A stretch of DNA of 64,000 nt from a bacterium (GCA_024742285.1 JANSYR010000001.1:372001-436000), one strand, 5' to 3'; shown: positions 25,740 to 35,166, counted from the stretch's first letter. Program-made: numbers and translations. Notes: generated from the sequence alone by a model not told the origin.

Positions 25740-27413
25740 ATGAACGAGATCGCGATTCGAGGAGGAACCGTCGTCGACGGAACGGGCGCGCCCGCCCGCC
25801 GGGCGGACGTCGGGATCCGTGACGGCCGTGTCTGTGAGATCGAGGAGTCCGTTCGAGGCAGCGAAGAGATCGACGCGAGCGGTCGACTCGTCGTCCCGGG
25901 ATTCGTCGACATCCATACCCACTACGATGCGCAGGTTCTCTGGGACCCGAGCCTCGAGCCGTCGAGTCACCAGGGGGTGACGAGCGTCGTTGCCGGCAAC
26001 TGCGGCTACAGCATCGCCCCCACGAAGGAACGCGATCGCGCCTCGCTCATGCGGACCCTCGACAAGGTCGAGGACATGCGGATCGCGACCCTCGAGGCCG
26101 GCGTCTCCTGGGATTTCGAGAGCTATGGCGAGTACCTCGACCTGATCGAAGGCCGCGGCCTCGGAATCCACTTCGGAGGCTACGTCGGACACACCCCCGT
26201 CCGTCTGTACGTGATGGGCGACGACGCCTACGAACGGGAAGCAACGGAATCCGAGATCGAGGAGATGAAGCGGATCGTCGCCGATTCGATTCGAGCGGGC
26301 GCCCTCGGCTTCTCGTCCGATCGGGCAGGGTTCCACCTCGGCGACGGGGGCCGCCCGGTCCCCTCCGTCGTGTCCAGCCAGGCGGAGGTCGAGGCCCTGC
26401 TCGGTGTCGCGGGCGAGATCGGCCAGGGCGTCCTCCACGTCGCCGCAGGCGAAGCGTTCGACTGGGTCTACGACGTCCAGCCGCGAATCGGCCGCGTCTT
26501 GAACTGGTCTTCGATCCTGACCTACCCGGAAGCCTGGAGATCCCGCGCGCCCTGGCGCGAGAAGCTCGATCGACATCTCGCGGGCCGCGCCACCGGTGCC
26601 GACGTCTCCGTTCAGGTCACCTGTCGACCCATCGTGCAACGGATCGTGATGCGGGAACCGACGTCGTTCTATCAGATGCCTTCCTTCCAGGCGCTCGTCG
26701 CGACGCCGGAAGCCGAGCGGGAGAGGGTCTTCGCCGACCGCGACTGGCGAGCACAGGTCGTCGCAGAGTTCGAGTCCGGCGATTGGATCGATCCCGGATG
26801 GGCCACGTTCACGATCGCCGAGTCCGAGGTACACGCGGAGCTCATCGGTCGCTCCGTCCTCGACCTCGCGCACGAACGGGGCGGAACGCCCTGGGACGTC
26901 GTCTGCGATCTCGCACTCGAAGAGGATCTCGCGACGCGCTTCGAGATCGTCTTCGCCAACGACGACCTCGAAGGGGTGAGCGAGCTCCTCCGAGGCGAAG
27001 GCTGCGTCCTCGGCCTCTCGGATGCCGGAGCCCACGTCGGCCAGATCTGTGACGCAGTCATGCCGACGGACTTTCTCGCCGGCTGGGTGCGCGACCGATC
27101 CCTCATGTCGGTCGAAGCGGGGATTCGAAAGGTCAGCGGCGAGGTCGCGCGCGTGGCCGGTCTCGCCGACCGCGGAACCCTCGAGGTCGGGCAGGTTGCC
27201 GACGTGGTCGTCCTCGACTGGGAGCGACTCTCTCCGGGACCGGAGCGACGCGCCTTCGACTTCCCGGCCGGCGGAGAGCGCCTCACCGCGGATGCACCGA
27301 CCGGGATCGAGACCGTCCTCGTCGCCGGCGCAGCGACGCGTCGGGAGGGGAAGTCGTGCCTCGGTTCGCTCGATCGTCTGCCGGGACGGGTCCTTCGCAG
27401 CGTGCCGGGATGA
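25740..27413 (+). CDS. Amidohydrolase-3 protein, N-acyl-D-amino-acid deacylase-like
   Basis: 557-residue metal-dependent amidohydrolase. An N-terminal beta-sandwich strand ('IAIRGGTVVDGTGAPAR') precedes the 'GFVDIHTHYDAQVLWDP' metal motif (His59, His61), 'GNCGYSIAP' as in D-aminoacylases, and 'LGLSDAGAHVGQICDA' carrying the late Asp. The C-terminal sandwich strand ('GQVADVVVLDWERL') closes the fold. The start at 25740 sits 31 bp behind the COG3618 gene. Relatives remove acyl groups from N-acyl-D-amino acids or cleave cyclic amides; the exact substrate is unknown. Confidence 0.87.
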   Translation: MNEIAIRGGTVVDGTGAPARRADVGIRDGRVCEIEESVRGSEEIDASGRLVVPGFVDIHTHYDAQVLWDPSLEPSSHQGVTSVVAGNCGYSIAPTKERDRASLMRTLDKVEDMRIATLEAGVSWDFESYGEYLDLIEGRGLGIHFGGYVGHTPVRLYVMGDDAYEREATESEIEEMKRIVADSIRAGALGFSSDRAGFHLGDGGRPVPSVVSSQAEVEALLGVAGEIGQGVLHVAAGEAFDWVYDVQPRIGRVLNWSSILTYPEAWRSRAPWREKLDRHLAGRATGADVSVQVTCRPIVQRIVMREPTSFYQMPSFQALVATPEAERERVFADRDWRAQVVAEFESGDWIDPGWATFTIAESEVHAELIGRSVLDLAHERGGTPWDVVCDLALEEDLATRFEIVFANDDLEGVSELLRGEGCVLGLSDAGAHVGQICDAVMPTDFLAGWVRDRSLMSVEAGIRKVSGEVARVAGLADRGTLEVGQVADVVVLDWERLSPGPERRAFDFPAGGERLTADAPTGIETVLVAGAATRREGKSCLGSLDRLPGRVLRSVPG

Positions 27414-27468
27414 AGGCCTCGAACCCGATGGACTCCGGCAAGGGCCCTTCTTCCGCACGGAGCGCTCG

Positions 27469-28182
27469 ATGGCGACGTTCGCCCTGATCCACGGCTCGAT
27501 GCACGGCGCCTGGTGCTGGCGGGATCTCGAGCCGGCACTCGCGAAGCTCGGCCACCGGTCCCTCTCGGTCGATCTCCCCTGCGAAGACCCGCTCGCAGGT
27601 CTCGACGAGTACGCGCGAATCGTCATCGACGCACTCGAAGCCGCGCCGAGCGAACGCGTCGACGGAGAGCCGCTCGTCTTCGTCGGCCATTCCCTGGGAA
27701 GCCGAACGGTGCCGGTGGTCGCCGACCGCTATCCGAGCGCTCGAATGGTCTTCCTGTGCAGCGTGCCGACGCCGCTCGGCCCGGTCGACCCCGAGCGGTT
27801 CGCGGGCATGGTCACTCCCGACTACGCGCAGGCGACCTTCGAGTCCCGGGCCGATGGCACTCGCCGGATCGCCGCTGAGGACGCCCGCGAGCTGTTCTTC
27901 CACGATTGCGATCCGGGAATCGCGACCTGGGCCGTGGACCGACTTCGCTGGCAGGGCGACCGCCCCCTCGCGGAACCCTCTCCGCTCTCGCGCTGGCCGG
28001 AACGCCCGACGCAGGTCGTGCTCGCCCTCGACGACCGGGTCGCGCGACCCGAATGGCTCCTCGACGAAGCGCGTCGGTGGATCGGCGGGGGGGCGCCCAT
28101 CACGATGTCGGGCGGGCACTCGCCCATGCTCGCTCGGCCCGAGGCTCTCGCGGAGATCCTGGTTTCGACGCTCCCCGACTGA
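27469..28182 (+). CDS. Alpha/beta-hydrolase (esterase, EstA/AHL-lactonase-like fold)
   Basis: 237-residue small esterase: 'ALIHGSMHGAWCW' oxyanion region, nucleophile elbow GHSLGS with Ser75, and a late 'MSGGHSPML' giving the catalytic His. This pattern matches the plant salicylate-esterase/hydroxynitrile-lyase-like bacterial group. The ATG at 27469 starts the fold directly; a ribosome-binding site is weak (cacggagc). It is the last gene of the rightward operon, 55 bp behind the deacylase, and is followed by a terminator-like hairpin at 28209. Confidence 0.82.
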   Translation: MATFALIHGSMHGAWCWRDLEPALAKLGHRSLSVDLPCEDPLAGLDEYARIVIDALEAAPSERVDGEPLVFVGHSLGSRTVPVVADRYPSARMVFLCSVPTPLGPVDPERFAGMVTPDYAQATFESRADGTRRIAAEDARELFFHDCDPGIATWAVDRLRWQGDRPLAEPSPLSRWPERPTQVVLALDDRVARPEWLLDEARRWIGGGAPITMSGGHSPMLARPEALAEILVSTLPD

Positions 28183-28208
28183 GCGCGATCGGGCGGGGTC
28201 GACGTCCA

Positions 28209-28223
28209 GCCGGGACACCCGGC
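28209..28223. terminator. Hairpin between convergent genes
   Basis: GCCGGG (28209-28214), loop ACA and CCCGGC (28218-28223) make a perfect 6-bp, G+C-only stem in the 61-bp gap between two convergent genes. There is no T-run on either side, so it is at best an atypical, possibly bidirectional terminator. Confidence 0.35.
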
Positions 28224-28243
28224 CCCACCGCTACGGCTTCACC

Positions 28244-28759
28244 TCAATCCGCCGTCGCTCCGCCGGTGAAGTTCTCGCGGTCGGTGTAGGTCCCGGGCTC
28301 TGGCCAGTTGGCCGACTCCGTCTCGCAGATCCGCTCGCGAAAGCGCCAGCGACCGTCGGGACAACGGACGAGCAGATCCCGATAGCGACCGAACGCCATG
28401 ATGTCGGGGGCCCCGCCCTGCTCGCCGCCCGTCGAGTTGACCGCCAACCAGAAGCTCTCCGCTCTCGCGGTGTCGCCGTCGACGCGGATCAGGATCTGCG
28501 AACAGACGTGCTTGGCGTAGATGGCAGGCGGTCGCGGGTAGGCGGCGATGTACGCCCGGAGCTGCTCGTCTCCCTCGACCCGATAGATCTCTGCGAAGTC
28601 TTTCTGCGCATCGTTCACGAGGAAGAGCGCGTCATCGGTGAAACAGTCGCGCCAGACCACTTCTTCTCCGTAGTCCATCGAGTGCGCGTAGAGATCCATC
28701 GTGTGGCGAATCGCCCGCTCGATCTCCCAGTCGGGCAACACGCCGACGAAGTCCTTCAT
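28244..28759 (-). CDS. SnoaL-like/NTF2-fold protein
   Basis: 171-residue single-domain protein of the SnoaL-like group (also the fold of ring-hydroxylating dioxygenase beta subunits). Visible hallmarks: an N-terminal helix 'EIERAIRHTMDLYAHSMDYG', 'WRDCFTDDALFLV' and the closing strands 'GRWRFRERICETES'. No metal site is needed by this fold; it may be an isomerase, hydratase or small-molecule carrier. It lies just behind a dienelactone hydrolase (30-bp gap), suggesting a shared catabolic operon. A second SnoaL-like gene of the window is at 41208. Confidence 0.8.
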   Translation of the reverse strand: MKDFVGVLPDWEIERAIRHTMDLYAHSMDYGEEVVWRDCFTDDALFLVNDAQKDFAEIYRVEGDEQLRAYIAAYPRPPAIYAKHVCSQILIRVDGDTARAESFWLAVNSTGGEQGGAPDIMAFGRYRDLLVRCPDGRWRFRERICETESANWPEPGTYTDRENFTGGATAD

Positions 28760-28789
28760 GATGCCGGATCCTCCCCGTCCGCCCTCGTC

Positions 28790-29536
28790 TCAGGCGGCCA
28801 GATGTCTTTCGAACAGCGAGAGCAGACGCTGGCGATGGCGCTCGTCCGCGTCGGCGTCATAGCCGTGCGCACCGACGAGGGCGAAGCCGTGGTGACAACC
28901 CGGATAGTGCTCGAGAGTGTAGTTCGCACCGGCCTCACGCAGGGCCGCATCGATTCGCTCCGTCTCGCCGGGGATGATGTAGGGATCGTGCTCTGCCACA
29001 CCCAGATAGATTTCGCCGGCCATCCGATCGGCGAGAAGATGCGGGCTATCCTCTCGATCGGTCGCGAGGTTCGCCCCGTGGATCGAGGCCGCCACGGCGA
29101 CCCGATCAGGCAGCCGCCCCGCCGCGAAGAGCGCGAGCGGCCCGCCCATGCAGTAGCCGACGCAGGCGATCCGATCCGGCCTGGCTTCCGGCCTGGCGGC
29201 AAAGAACTCGAGGAAGGCTTCGATGTCGCGGAGAACGCCCTCGTTGGTCACGAGCGCGACCATTTCCATGACACGGGCCTGCTGGTCCGGATCGTCCTGC
29301 AAGGTCGAGTGATCGAGCGGCTCGTAGTCCCCGGAGCGATAGAAGAGATCGGGGACGAGCACGTAGTAGCCGTACTGGGCGAGACGTTCGGCGGAAGCGA
29401 GGAGCGTCGGTCGGATGCCCATTCCGTCCATCAGGTAGACGACGGACGGCCAGGGTCCCTGCCCCGTCGTCGGATGAAAGACATGGGTCGGAACGCGGCC
29501 CTCGCCCGTCCGGATCTCGACGAATTCCCCGTTCAT
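28790..29536 (-). CDS. Dienelactone hydrolase family protein
   Basis: 248-residue alpha/beta hydrolase with Cys129 as nucleophile in GYCMGG, the signature of dienelactone hydrolases, plus 'VPDLFYRSGDY' and a late 'HYPGCHHGFAL' carrying the catalytic His. Expected to open enol lactones in cytoplasmic aromatic degradation, though many family members have other ester substrates. The start at 29536 is preferred over one seven codons upstream because AGGGGGAAG lies directly before it. Divergent from the TauD dioxygenase gene, with about 100 bp between starts. Confidence 0.85.
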   Translation of the reverse strand: MNGEFVEIRTGEGRVPTHVFHPTTGQGPWPSVVYLMDGMGIRPTLLASAERLAQYGYYVLVPDLFYRSGDYEPLDHSTLQDDPDQQARVMEMVALVTNEGVLRDIEAFLEFFAARPEARPDRIACVGYCMGGPLALFAAGRLPDRVAVAASIHGANLATDREDSPHLLADRMAGEIYLGVAEHDPYIIPGETERIDAALREAGANYTLEHYPGCHHGFALVGAHGYDADADERHRQRLLSLFERHLAA

Positions 29537-29638
29537 CGCTTCCCCCTGCACCGACACTGGAGAGATCCGCCGGGCGATCGTGGCTCCCCGGGGTCGGTTC
29601 CTCTTTGATAGCCTACCGACGTGAGAAGGGGAGACCCC

Positions 29639-30496
29639 ATGTCGGTACTCGACGAAATGAAGACCGCCGCGCTGAGCGGATCCCTCGGAGCACTCGTATC
29701 CGGAATCGACCTGCGCGAGGTCGAGGGACCGGAGGAGGTCGCCGCCGTTCGCGCGCTCCTGCTAGACCGACTCGTGCTCGTCTTTCCCGACCAACACCTC
29801 GACGCCGAGGAGCAGCGCGCCGTGATGGCGCGCTTCGGCGAGGTCGAGAAGCACCCCGAGCGACCGCAGGTCCTGGCCGACAGCGACGAGGAAGTCGTCG
29901 TGATCACGCCGTCCGCCGGCGTCTCCGCCGTCTGGCATTGCGACTACGAGCCCGACTTCATGCCCTGCGGCATCTGCTCGCTCAACATGGTCCAGACGGC
30001 CGCGGACGGGGGCGGAGACACGATCTTCGTGAACGCCTACCGGATCTACGACAGCTTCTCGGAGCGCATGAAAGAGCTGCTGGACGGGCTGACCGCGATC
30101 CATCGCAACACCGGCAACAGCGGTCGACAGCGCGACGAGGCGTGGTTCCCGCTGGTCGGGACCCACCCCGAAACGGGTCGACGCGGACTCTTCTACAGCG
30201 CCCACCACGTACAGGACTTCGTCGAGCTGCTCCCGGAGGAGAGCGCCCTCCTGCTCGCCCGCCTGCAGGAGCTCACGCAGAAGCCGAACTTCGCCCTGCG
30301 CCACCACTGGAGCCCCGGCTCGATCGCACTCTGGGACAACCGCGCCGTCCAGCACTACGTCGTCCCGGATTTCGAGGGCGACCGCCTGCTCTATCAGGTG
30401 ACCGTCCGAGCCGAGCCACTCGACCCCCTCCCCGACTACGAGCAGCCGAGCGAGTCCGATCTCGTGTCGGCGACTTCAGAGGTCGCCGCACGCTAG
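29639..30496 (+). CDS. TauD/TfdA-family 2-oxoglutarate dioxygenase
   Basis: 285-residue Fe(II)/2OG oxygenase. The facial triad is visible as His100-x-Asp102 ('VWHCDYEPD') and His239 ('DNRAVQHY'), with Arg249 ('FEGDRLLYQV') placed to bind 2-oxoglutarate. Family members release sulfite, aryl ethers or hydroxylate side chains. The ATG at 29639 is chosen (AAGGGGAG upstream) over a GTG six codons earlier. The MFS transporter gene starts 9 bp after the stop, so an uptake-plus-oxidation cassette is likely. The substrate is unknown. Confidence 0.88.
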   Translation: MSVLDEMKTAALSGSLGALVSGIDLREVEGPEEVAAVRALLLDRLVLVFPDQHLDAEEQRAVMARFGEVEKHPERPQVLADSDEEVVVITPSAGVSAVWHCDYEPDFMPCGICSLNMVQTAADGGGDTIFVNAYRIYDSFSERMKELLDGLTAIHRNTGNSGRQRDEAWFPLVGTHPETGRRGLFYSAHHVQDFVELLPEESALLLARLQELTQKPNFALRHHWSPGSIALWDNRAVQHYVVPDFEGDRLLYQVTVRAEPLDPLPDYEQPSESDLVSATSEVAAR

Positions 30497-30505
30497 GAGC
30501 GGATC

Positions 30506-31780
30506 GTGTCTTCCAGGCCAGAGAGCCAAGCCCGCTACGCGCTCGTTCTCCTCTTTCTCGTGATGATGCTCAACGTGATCGATCGACAGATGCTGTCGAT
30601 CCTGATCGAGCCCATCAAGGCCGAGCTCGGCGTCGGCGACGCGGCGATGGGGCTGCTCACGGGCACCTCCTTCGCGCTCCTCCACGTCGTCGCGATGATC
30701 CCGATCGCGAGCCTCGCCGATCGCCGATCGCGGCGCGGGCTGATCGCCCTGGGCCTCGGTGCCTGGAGCGCGCTGACCGCATTGACGGGGCTCGCGCGCA
30801 GCTTCACCGAGATGTTCTGGATCCGACTCGGATTGGGGGTCGGAGAGGCGACGGCGGTCCCGGCATCCCATTCCCTGGTCTCCGACCTCTTTCCCGTCGA
30901 CCGCCGGGCAACGGCCCTCTCGATGCTGGTCCTCGCCAGTCCGATCGGCCAGATGATCGCCTACGCCGGCGGCGGGTGGGTCAACGAGGCGTTCGGATGG
31001 CGCGCGGCCTTCTTCGTCTTCGGCGTTCCCGGGATCGCGCTCGCGCTCGTGATCCGATCGACGCTCCACGAGCCGGCCAGGGGCCAGGCCGACGGAACGG
31101 CCGGTGAATGGACGCCGGTCCCGCTCGTGGCGGCGCTGCGACAGCTGCTCCAGCGCCCGACCTACCGTCATCTCGCAGCCGCCGGTGCGCTGTCGGCGAC
31201 CGCCAACTACGCGCTCCTCATCTGGTCCGCCCCCCTGTGGATGCGGAGCTTCTCGCTCGACAGCGCCGCCGTCGGAACCTCGCTCGCGCTCGCGACCGGC
31301 CCCGCCAACGCGCTGGGCGTCCTGGTCGCGGGCCGTCTCGCCGATCGAGGGGCAGCACGCGACGCTCGTTGGCTCGTCTGGCTCCCCGCCACGGCCTGCG
31401 TCCTGGCGGTCCCGGCCTCATTGGCCTTCGTGTTCGCCGAGGAGTACGCCGCCGCCGTCGGCGCGGTCGTCCTCGCTTCGCTGCTGGGTTCGATGGTGAT
31501 CGGACCGGTCTTCGCCGCGGTCCAGAGCGTCGCGGCGCCCCCGGTTCGCTCCATGGCCGCCGCGGCCCTCTCGCTTCTCCTCACGGCATTCGGGCTCGGG
31601 ATCGGCCCCCCGCTCGTCGGCATGCTGAGCGACCTCGGGACCTCGGAGCTCGGCGTCGGCGCGCTTCGGCGCGCGCTGGCGGGCGCGATGCTGTGCTTCG
31701 CCTGGGGCGCAGTCCATCTCGTGATGGCCGCGCGGACGATCCGGAGCGACCTCGAGCGGGCATCGATCGGGCGCGCTTGA
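30506..31780 (+). CDS. MFS transporter, Spinster-like
   Basis: 424-residue permease with 12 hydrophobic helices and an N-terminal 'MLNVIDRQMLSIL' motif plus 'LADRRSRRGLIALGLGAWS' (MFS motif A), typical of the bacterial Spinster-like group. Expected proton-coupled movement of an organic acid or lipid-like compound. It uses a GTG start at 30506 with TAGGAG just upstream and follows the TauD gene by 9 bp, so the dioxygenase substrate is a candidate cargo. No truncation. Confidence 0.87.
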   Translation: MSSRPESQARYALVLLFLVMMLNVIDRQMLSILIEPIKAELGVGDAAMGLLTGTSFALLHVVAMIPIASLADRRSRRGLIALGLGAWSALTALTGLARSFTEMFWIRLGLGVGEATAVPASHSLVSDLFPVDRRATALSMLVLASPIGQMIAYAGGGWVNEAFGWRAAFFVFGVPGIALALVIRSTLHEPARGQADGTAGEWTPVPLVAALRQLLQRPTYRHLAAAGALSATANYALLIWSAPLWMRSFSLDSAAVGTSLALATGPANALGVLVAGRLADRGAARDARWLVWLPATACVLAVPASLAFVFAEEYAAAVGAVVLASLLGSMVIGPVFAAVQSVAAPPVRSMAAAALSLLLTAFGLGIGPPLVGMLSDLGTSELGVGALRRALAGAMLCFAWGAVHLVMAARTIRSDLERASIGRA

Positions 31781-31793
31781 TCCCGGTCGGTCG

Positions 31794-32987
31794 TCAGCCG
31801 GCCCCGACCGGCGCGATCGCGTCGACGTCGAACCCGTAGAGTCGAGCCACGTTGTCGCGCAGGATCGCCCGCTGCTCCTCGACCGGAACCTCGGCCAGGA
31901 TCTCCGCCGCGATCTCACGAGAACGCGGGAACGTCGACTCCGTGTGCGGGTAATCGGAGCCCCACATGAGGGTGCCTTCCCCGCAGACGTCGCGGACCCG
32001 GATCCCGACCGCGTCTTCCTGGAAGCTGAGGAAGCAGTTGCGCTTGAAGAAGTCGCTCGGGAGCACGCCGGGCTCGAAACGATGCCAGTCTCCGCGGAGC
32101 GGTCGGTCCGTGTAGCAGTAATCCGCCTGGAAGAGGAAGAAGGGTACCCAGCAGACCTCGTGCTCCACCGATCCGACGCGCAACTTCGGATGCCGTTCGA
32201 AGACACCCGAGAAGATCATCTCACCGAGCGACTTCCGGACGAAATGGTCCTGGAGATAGAAGGCGGCTTCCGAAACCCGCTGTGTACTCTCCTGACCGGG
32301 CTCGGCCGAGAGCAGTCGGCGACCGGTGGCTACGTGCATGCTGAGCGGCATGTCGAGATCGACGGAGGCGCTCCAGACAGGCTCGTACATCGGGTCGTCG
32401 TAGGGCCGGTCTTCCGGCGGCAGAACGGTGATCATCGCTCCGCAGAGCCCGAGCTCCCGCGCCCGCTTCATCTCGCCGACCGCCTCGGCCGGATCGTCCA
32501 CGTTGACGAGCGCGATCCCCTTCAGTCGATTCCGATCGTGGCTGCAGAACTCGGCGATGAAGTCGTTGTAGGCGCGCATGGTCGCCGAGCAGAGCTCCGA
32601 GTCGGGAACGCTGTACGCGAGCAGCGCCTCGCTCGGATAGATCACCGAGCCCATGACGCCGTCGTGGGCGTTCTCCGCGAGGTAGAGCGAAGGATCGTAG
32701 GCCGCCGGGCGGACCTCCTCGAAGCTCGCCGCGGTGATCAGCTCGGTCGCGTCCTTGTCGAAACGATCGCCGGTCTGGACGCCGAGGAAGGACATCGACC
32801 GCTGTCCATCGATCGTCCACCAATCGTGGTCTCCGTCCCGAACGACCCGCGGCTCCCGCCCGCGAAACCGCGCATCGATCCGTTCGGTCCAGAGATCCGG
32901 CGGCTCGATGATGTGCGAGTCGGACGAGATCATCCAATCCACGCCGGTCTCCGAGCCCGACGATCCATTCGTTGAGGATGAAGCCAT
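31794..32987 (-). CDS. Amidohydrolase-2 family protein
   Basis: 397-residue TIM-barrel amidohydrolase with the early 'ISSDSHIIEPPDLW' motif, 'DRNRLKGIALVNVDDP', 'GVFERHPKLRVGSVEHEVCWVPF' and the late 'LMWGSDYPHTEST' metal-site Asp. It resembles the amidohydrolases found with steroid and aromatic degradation genes and is a distant relative of the frameshifted gene at 3787. The start at 32987 has AAGGGG upstream. The stop is 13 bp from the convergent MFS gene's stop. Substrate unknown. Confidence 0.87.
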   Translation of the reverse strand: MASSSTNGSSGSETGVDWMISSDSHIIEPPDLWTERIDARFRGREPRVVRDGDHDWWTIDGQRSMSFLGVQTGDRFDKDATELITAASFEEVRPAAYDPSLYLAENAHDGVMGSVIYPSEALLAYSVPDSELCSATMRAYNDFIAEFCSHDRNRLKGIALVNVDDPAEAVGEMKRARELGLCGAMITVLPPEDRPYDDPMYEPVWSASVDLDMPLSMHVATGRRLLSAEPGQESTQRVSEAAFYLQDHFVRKSLGEMIFSGVFERHPKLRVGSVEHEVCWVPFFLFQADYCYTDRPLRGDWHRFEPGVLPSDFFKRNCFLSFQEDAVGIRVRDVCGEGTLMWGSDYPHTESTFPRSREIAAEILAEVPVEEQRAILRDNVARLYGFDVDAIAPVGAG

Positions 32988-33054
32988 CGCGAACGCCCCT
33001 TTCTCGCATGTCGTCGGGAAGCGGCGAGCCCCGACGCAGTGTCTCCCCCATACG

Positions 33055-35148
33055 CTACACGCAAAGGTCGACCCGCGAGAGGTGGCCCTTCAGCGGCCGC
33101 GAGCGGTGGCGAGAACGCCCGAAGACGCCAACAAACCCGACGCCCGCCGCCACGAGCGATCCGAAGCCGGGTTCGGGCACGGGCCGGTAGACGATCTCCA
33201 ATCGGGGCCCCGAGATCGGCGAGTCCACCGAGACGAAGTTCACGCCGAAATCGAGTTCCTCTCCTGCCGGAACCTCGACGTCGTCGACGTCCCAGCCGGT
33301 CCGAAGGCCGAGGAGGGTGTAGCCCTCGTCGTCGACCCACGAGAGACCCGTCGCGTTGAGTGGGAAGACGACTTCCCCGTTCGGAACGTAGGTCTCGCTC
33401 ACGTCGATGCGTGGCGCGCCTTCCGGCGGAGCGTCGACGGGCTGGAAGACACCGTAGTCGGAGAGCTCCCGCGTCGTCGGATCCGGATCGTTCGTCCGGA
33501 CCAGAATCAGATCGTCGGCCGACTCCGGATGCGTATTCGAGTAGGGATCGCCGAAGAGGGTGTACTTCATCCGCAGCGTCGCGGACTCGATCACCGCGCC
33601 ATCGGGGAGCGCGCGGGTATCGAAGGGAAGGTTCAGCCGCGAGATGATCGAACGCGTCGTGCCGCTGAAGTTCTGGTTCGTTCCGAGGTTGCCTCGCGAG
33701 GCGGTGAGGAGCGTGGCGCTCGTCAGCGTCCGCGCGAAGTCGAAGCTGCTGGCGTTGCGATACAGGCTCATGTCGACCGGCCCGCCGCCGAGGAAGGAGG
33801 CCGTGCAGAGCCCGGTCCCCTCGTCGAAGACGTCGCCCGGCGCGCAGACTTCGGGACCGCAGCCACTCGTGTCGAGCGCGCACGCCGGTCCACAGGCGAG
33901 CGTTCCGTGGGTCCACCCGATCGACGCGCAGGTCGCGCCACCGAGCGTCGTGCCGTCGCACACCTCGCCGTTCGCGTCGTCGATCACTCCGTTGCCGCAG
34001 TACCGCGAAACGGTCACCCGGACTTCGAGGGCAGAGCCCACGACGCCGAGGGTCTCGATCGTGATGCCGCGATCGGTGTCGACCAGGGTCTGCCCGACTT
34101 CGAGCAGGACGTCCGCGGAGTCGACCTCCTGCGATCCCCCGCCCGGCTTCGCGTCGAGCAGGAGCGACGCGCCCGTGGCCTCGGTCGAGAACTCGGGGAA
34201 GAACTCGGTGCCGAGGTGGACCATGGCGCCATCCGTCGCGAGCTCGGAGAAGCCCGCGTCGAATCCGATCGGCTTCCGGTAGCTCACCCAGTAGTCATCG
34301 AGGACCCGGTAGTCGTCGTACGGTCCGCTGGCCGGAATCCGGAGGGCCTTCAGTCCGGCTCCCGTCGTCTCGTAGGGCTCCAGCAGAAACGTGCCCCCTG
34401 CCCCGCCGACCTCGGCGATCTGGTCGTCGAACCACTCGAGCGCGTACTTGCCCGGCGGCGTGTAGTGACCGTCGTTCACGCTGGCTGCGATCACGTCATA
34501 GCGGTCGGTGCCCGTCGCGAAGCAGCTCGCGCCCATCGCCTCGGTCCCACACTCCCAATCCAGGGAGTGCTGGAGACCCCCGAAGCTGTGACCGAGCTCG
34601 TGCGCGACGAGCGGTCCCCAGGGCGCGGCCGGTGCGTTCAAGAGGATGACCGAGAACTCCGCGGGGCCGAGCTCCGTCTCGAAGGCCCACTTCCCGAGTG
34701 TCGACAGGCCGACGAAGCCGCAGTTCGCGTTTCGGGGGAAGACGACGATCCAACGATCGAGGGTCCGGAAGTCGAGTGCGTTGTCGAGCTCGTCGACGAG
34801 CTGCCGCGTCCCGGCTTCGGTTCGAACGAGACAGTGGGTGTCGTCGTACGAGGCCTCGAACTGGCCGACGACGAACTGAAAGCTCTGCACCAGGGAAGCC
34901 CGTCCATAGGAGGCTTCCGCCACGTAGGCCGCGGCCGACGTGGCGTTGCTCGCATCGTAGACGTAGTCGAAGGCGTCGACCCCGGAGAAGTTGGGGGTCC
35001 GATCGTTCGCGAAGTTCACGAACGTGACGAGCGTTTCCTGTGGCCCCAGGACTTCCCCGGGGTCGATCGTCTGCGCCATCGCGGTGAACGGTGGGCACAG
35101 CGCAACGAGCATGGAGAGGAGCAGAGAACGGGCGGGAAGAGCGGCCAT
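33055..35148 (-). CDS. PEP-CTERM-anchored M11-like zinc metalloprotease with Myxo-type Cys repeat
   Basis: 697 residues. A signal peptide (1-25, cut at AMA-Q) precedes a metalloprotease domain with HELGHSFGGLQH (183-194), the HExxHxxGxxH motif of M11/gametolysin-like enzymes. Around residues 380-430 is a cysteine-rich repeat starting 'CGNGVIDDANGEVCDG', typical of Myxococcus-type surface proteins, then a beta-sandwich region and a PEP-CTERM signal, VPEPG at 657-661, followed by a helix and Arg-rich tail. The tail after the sorting signal is about 15 residues longer than usual. It should be an exosortase-anchored surface protease. Divergent from a secreted gene across a palindrome-bearing 199-bp gap. 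Confidence 0.85.
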   Translation of the reverse strand: MAALPARSLLLSMLVALCPPFTAMAQTIDPGEVLGPQETLVTFVNFANDRTPNFSGVDAFDYVYDASNATSAAAYVAEASYGRASLVQSFQFVVGQFEASYDDTHCLVRTEAGTRQLVDELDNALDFRTLDRWIVVFPRNANCGFVGLSTLGKWAFETELGPAEFSVILLNAPAAPWGPLVAHELGHSFGGLQHSLDWECGTEAMGASCFATGTDRYDVIAASVNDGHYTPPGKYALEWFDDQIAEVGGAGGTFLLEPYETTGAGLKALRIPASGPYDDYRVLDDYWVSYRKPIGFDAGFSELATDGAMVHLGTEFFPEFSTEATGASLLLDAKPGGGSQEVDSADVLLEVGQTLVDTDRGITIETLGVVGSALEVRVTVSRYCGNGVIDDANGEVCDGTTLGGATCASIGWTHGTLACGPACALDTSGCGPEVCAPGDVFDEGTGLCTASFLGGGPVDMSLYRNASSFDFARTLTSATLLTASRGNLGTNQNFSGTTRSIISRLNLPFDTRALPDGAVIESATLRMKYTLFGDPYSNTHPESADDLILVRTNDPDPTTRELSDYGVFQPVDAPPEGAPRIDVSETYVPNGEVVFPLNATGLSWVDDEGYTLLGLRTGWDVDDVEVPAGEELDFGVNFVSVDSPISGPRLEIVYRPVPEPGFGSLVAAGVGFVGVFGRSRHRSRPLKGHLSRVDLCV

Positions 35149-35166
35149 ACGGGGCGATCGACTCCG

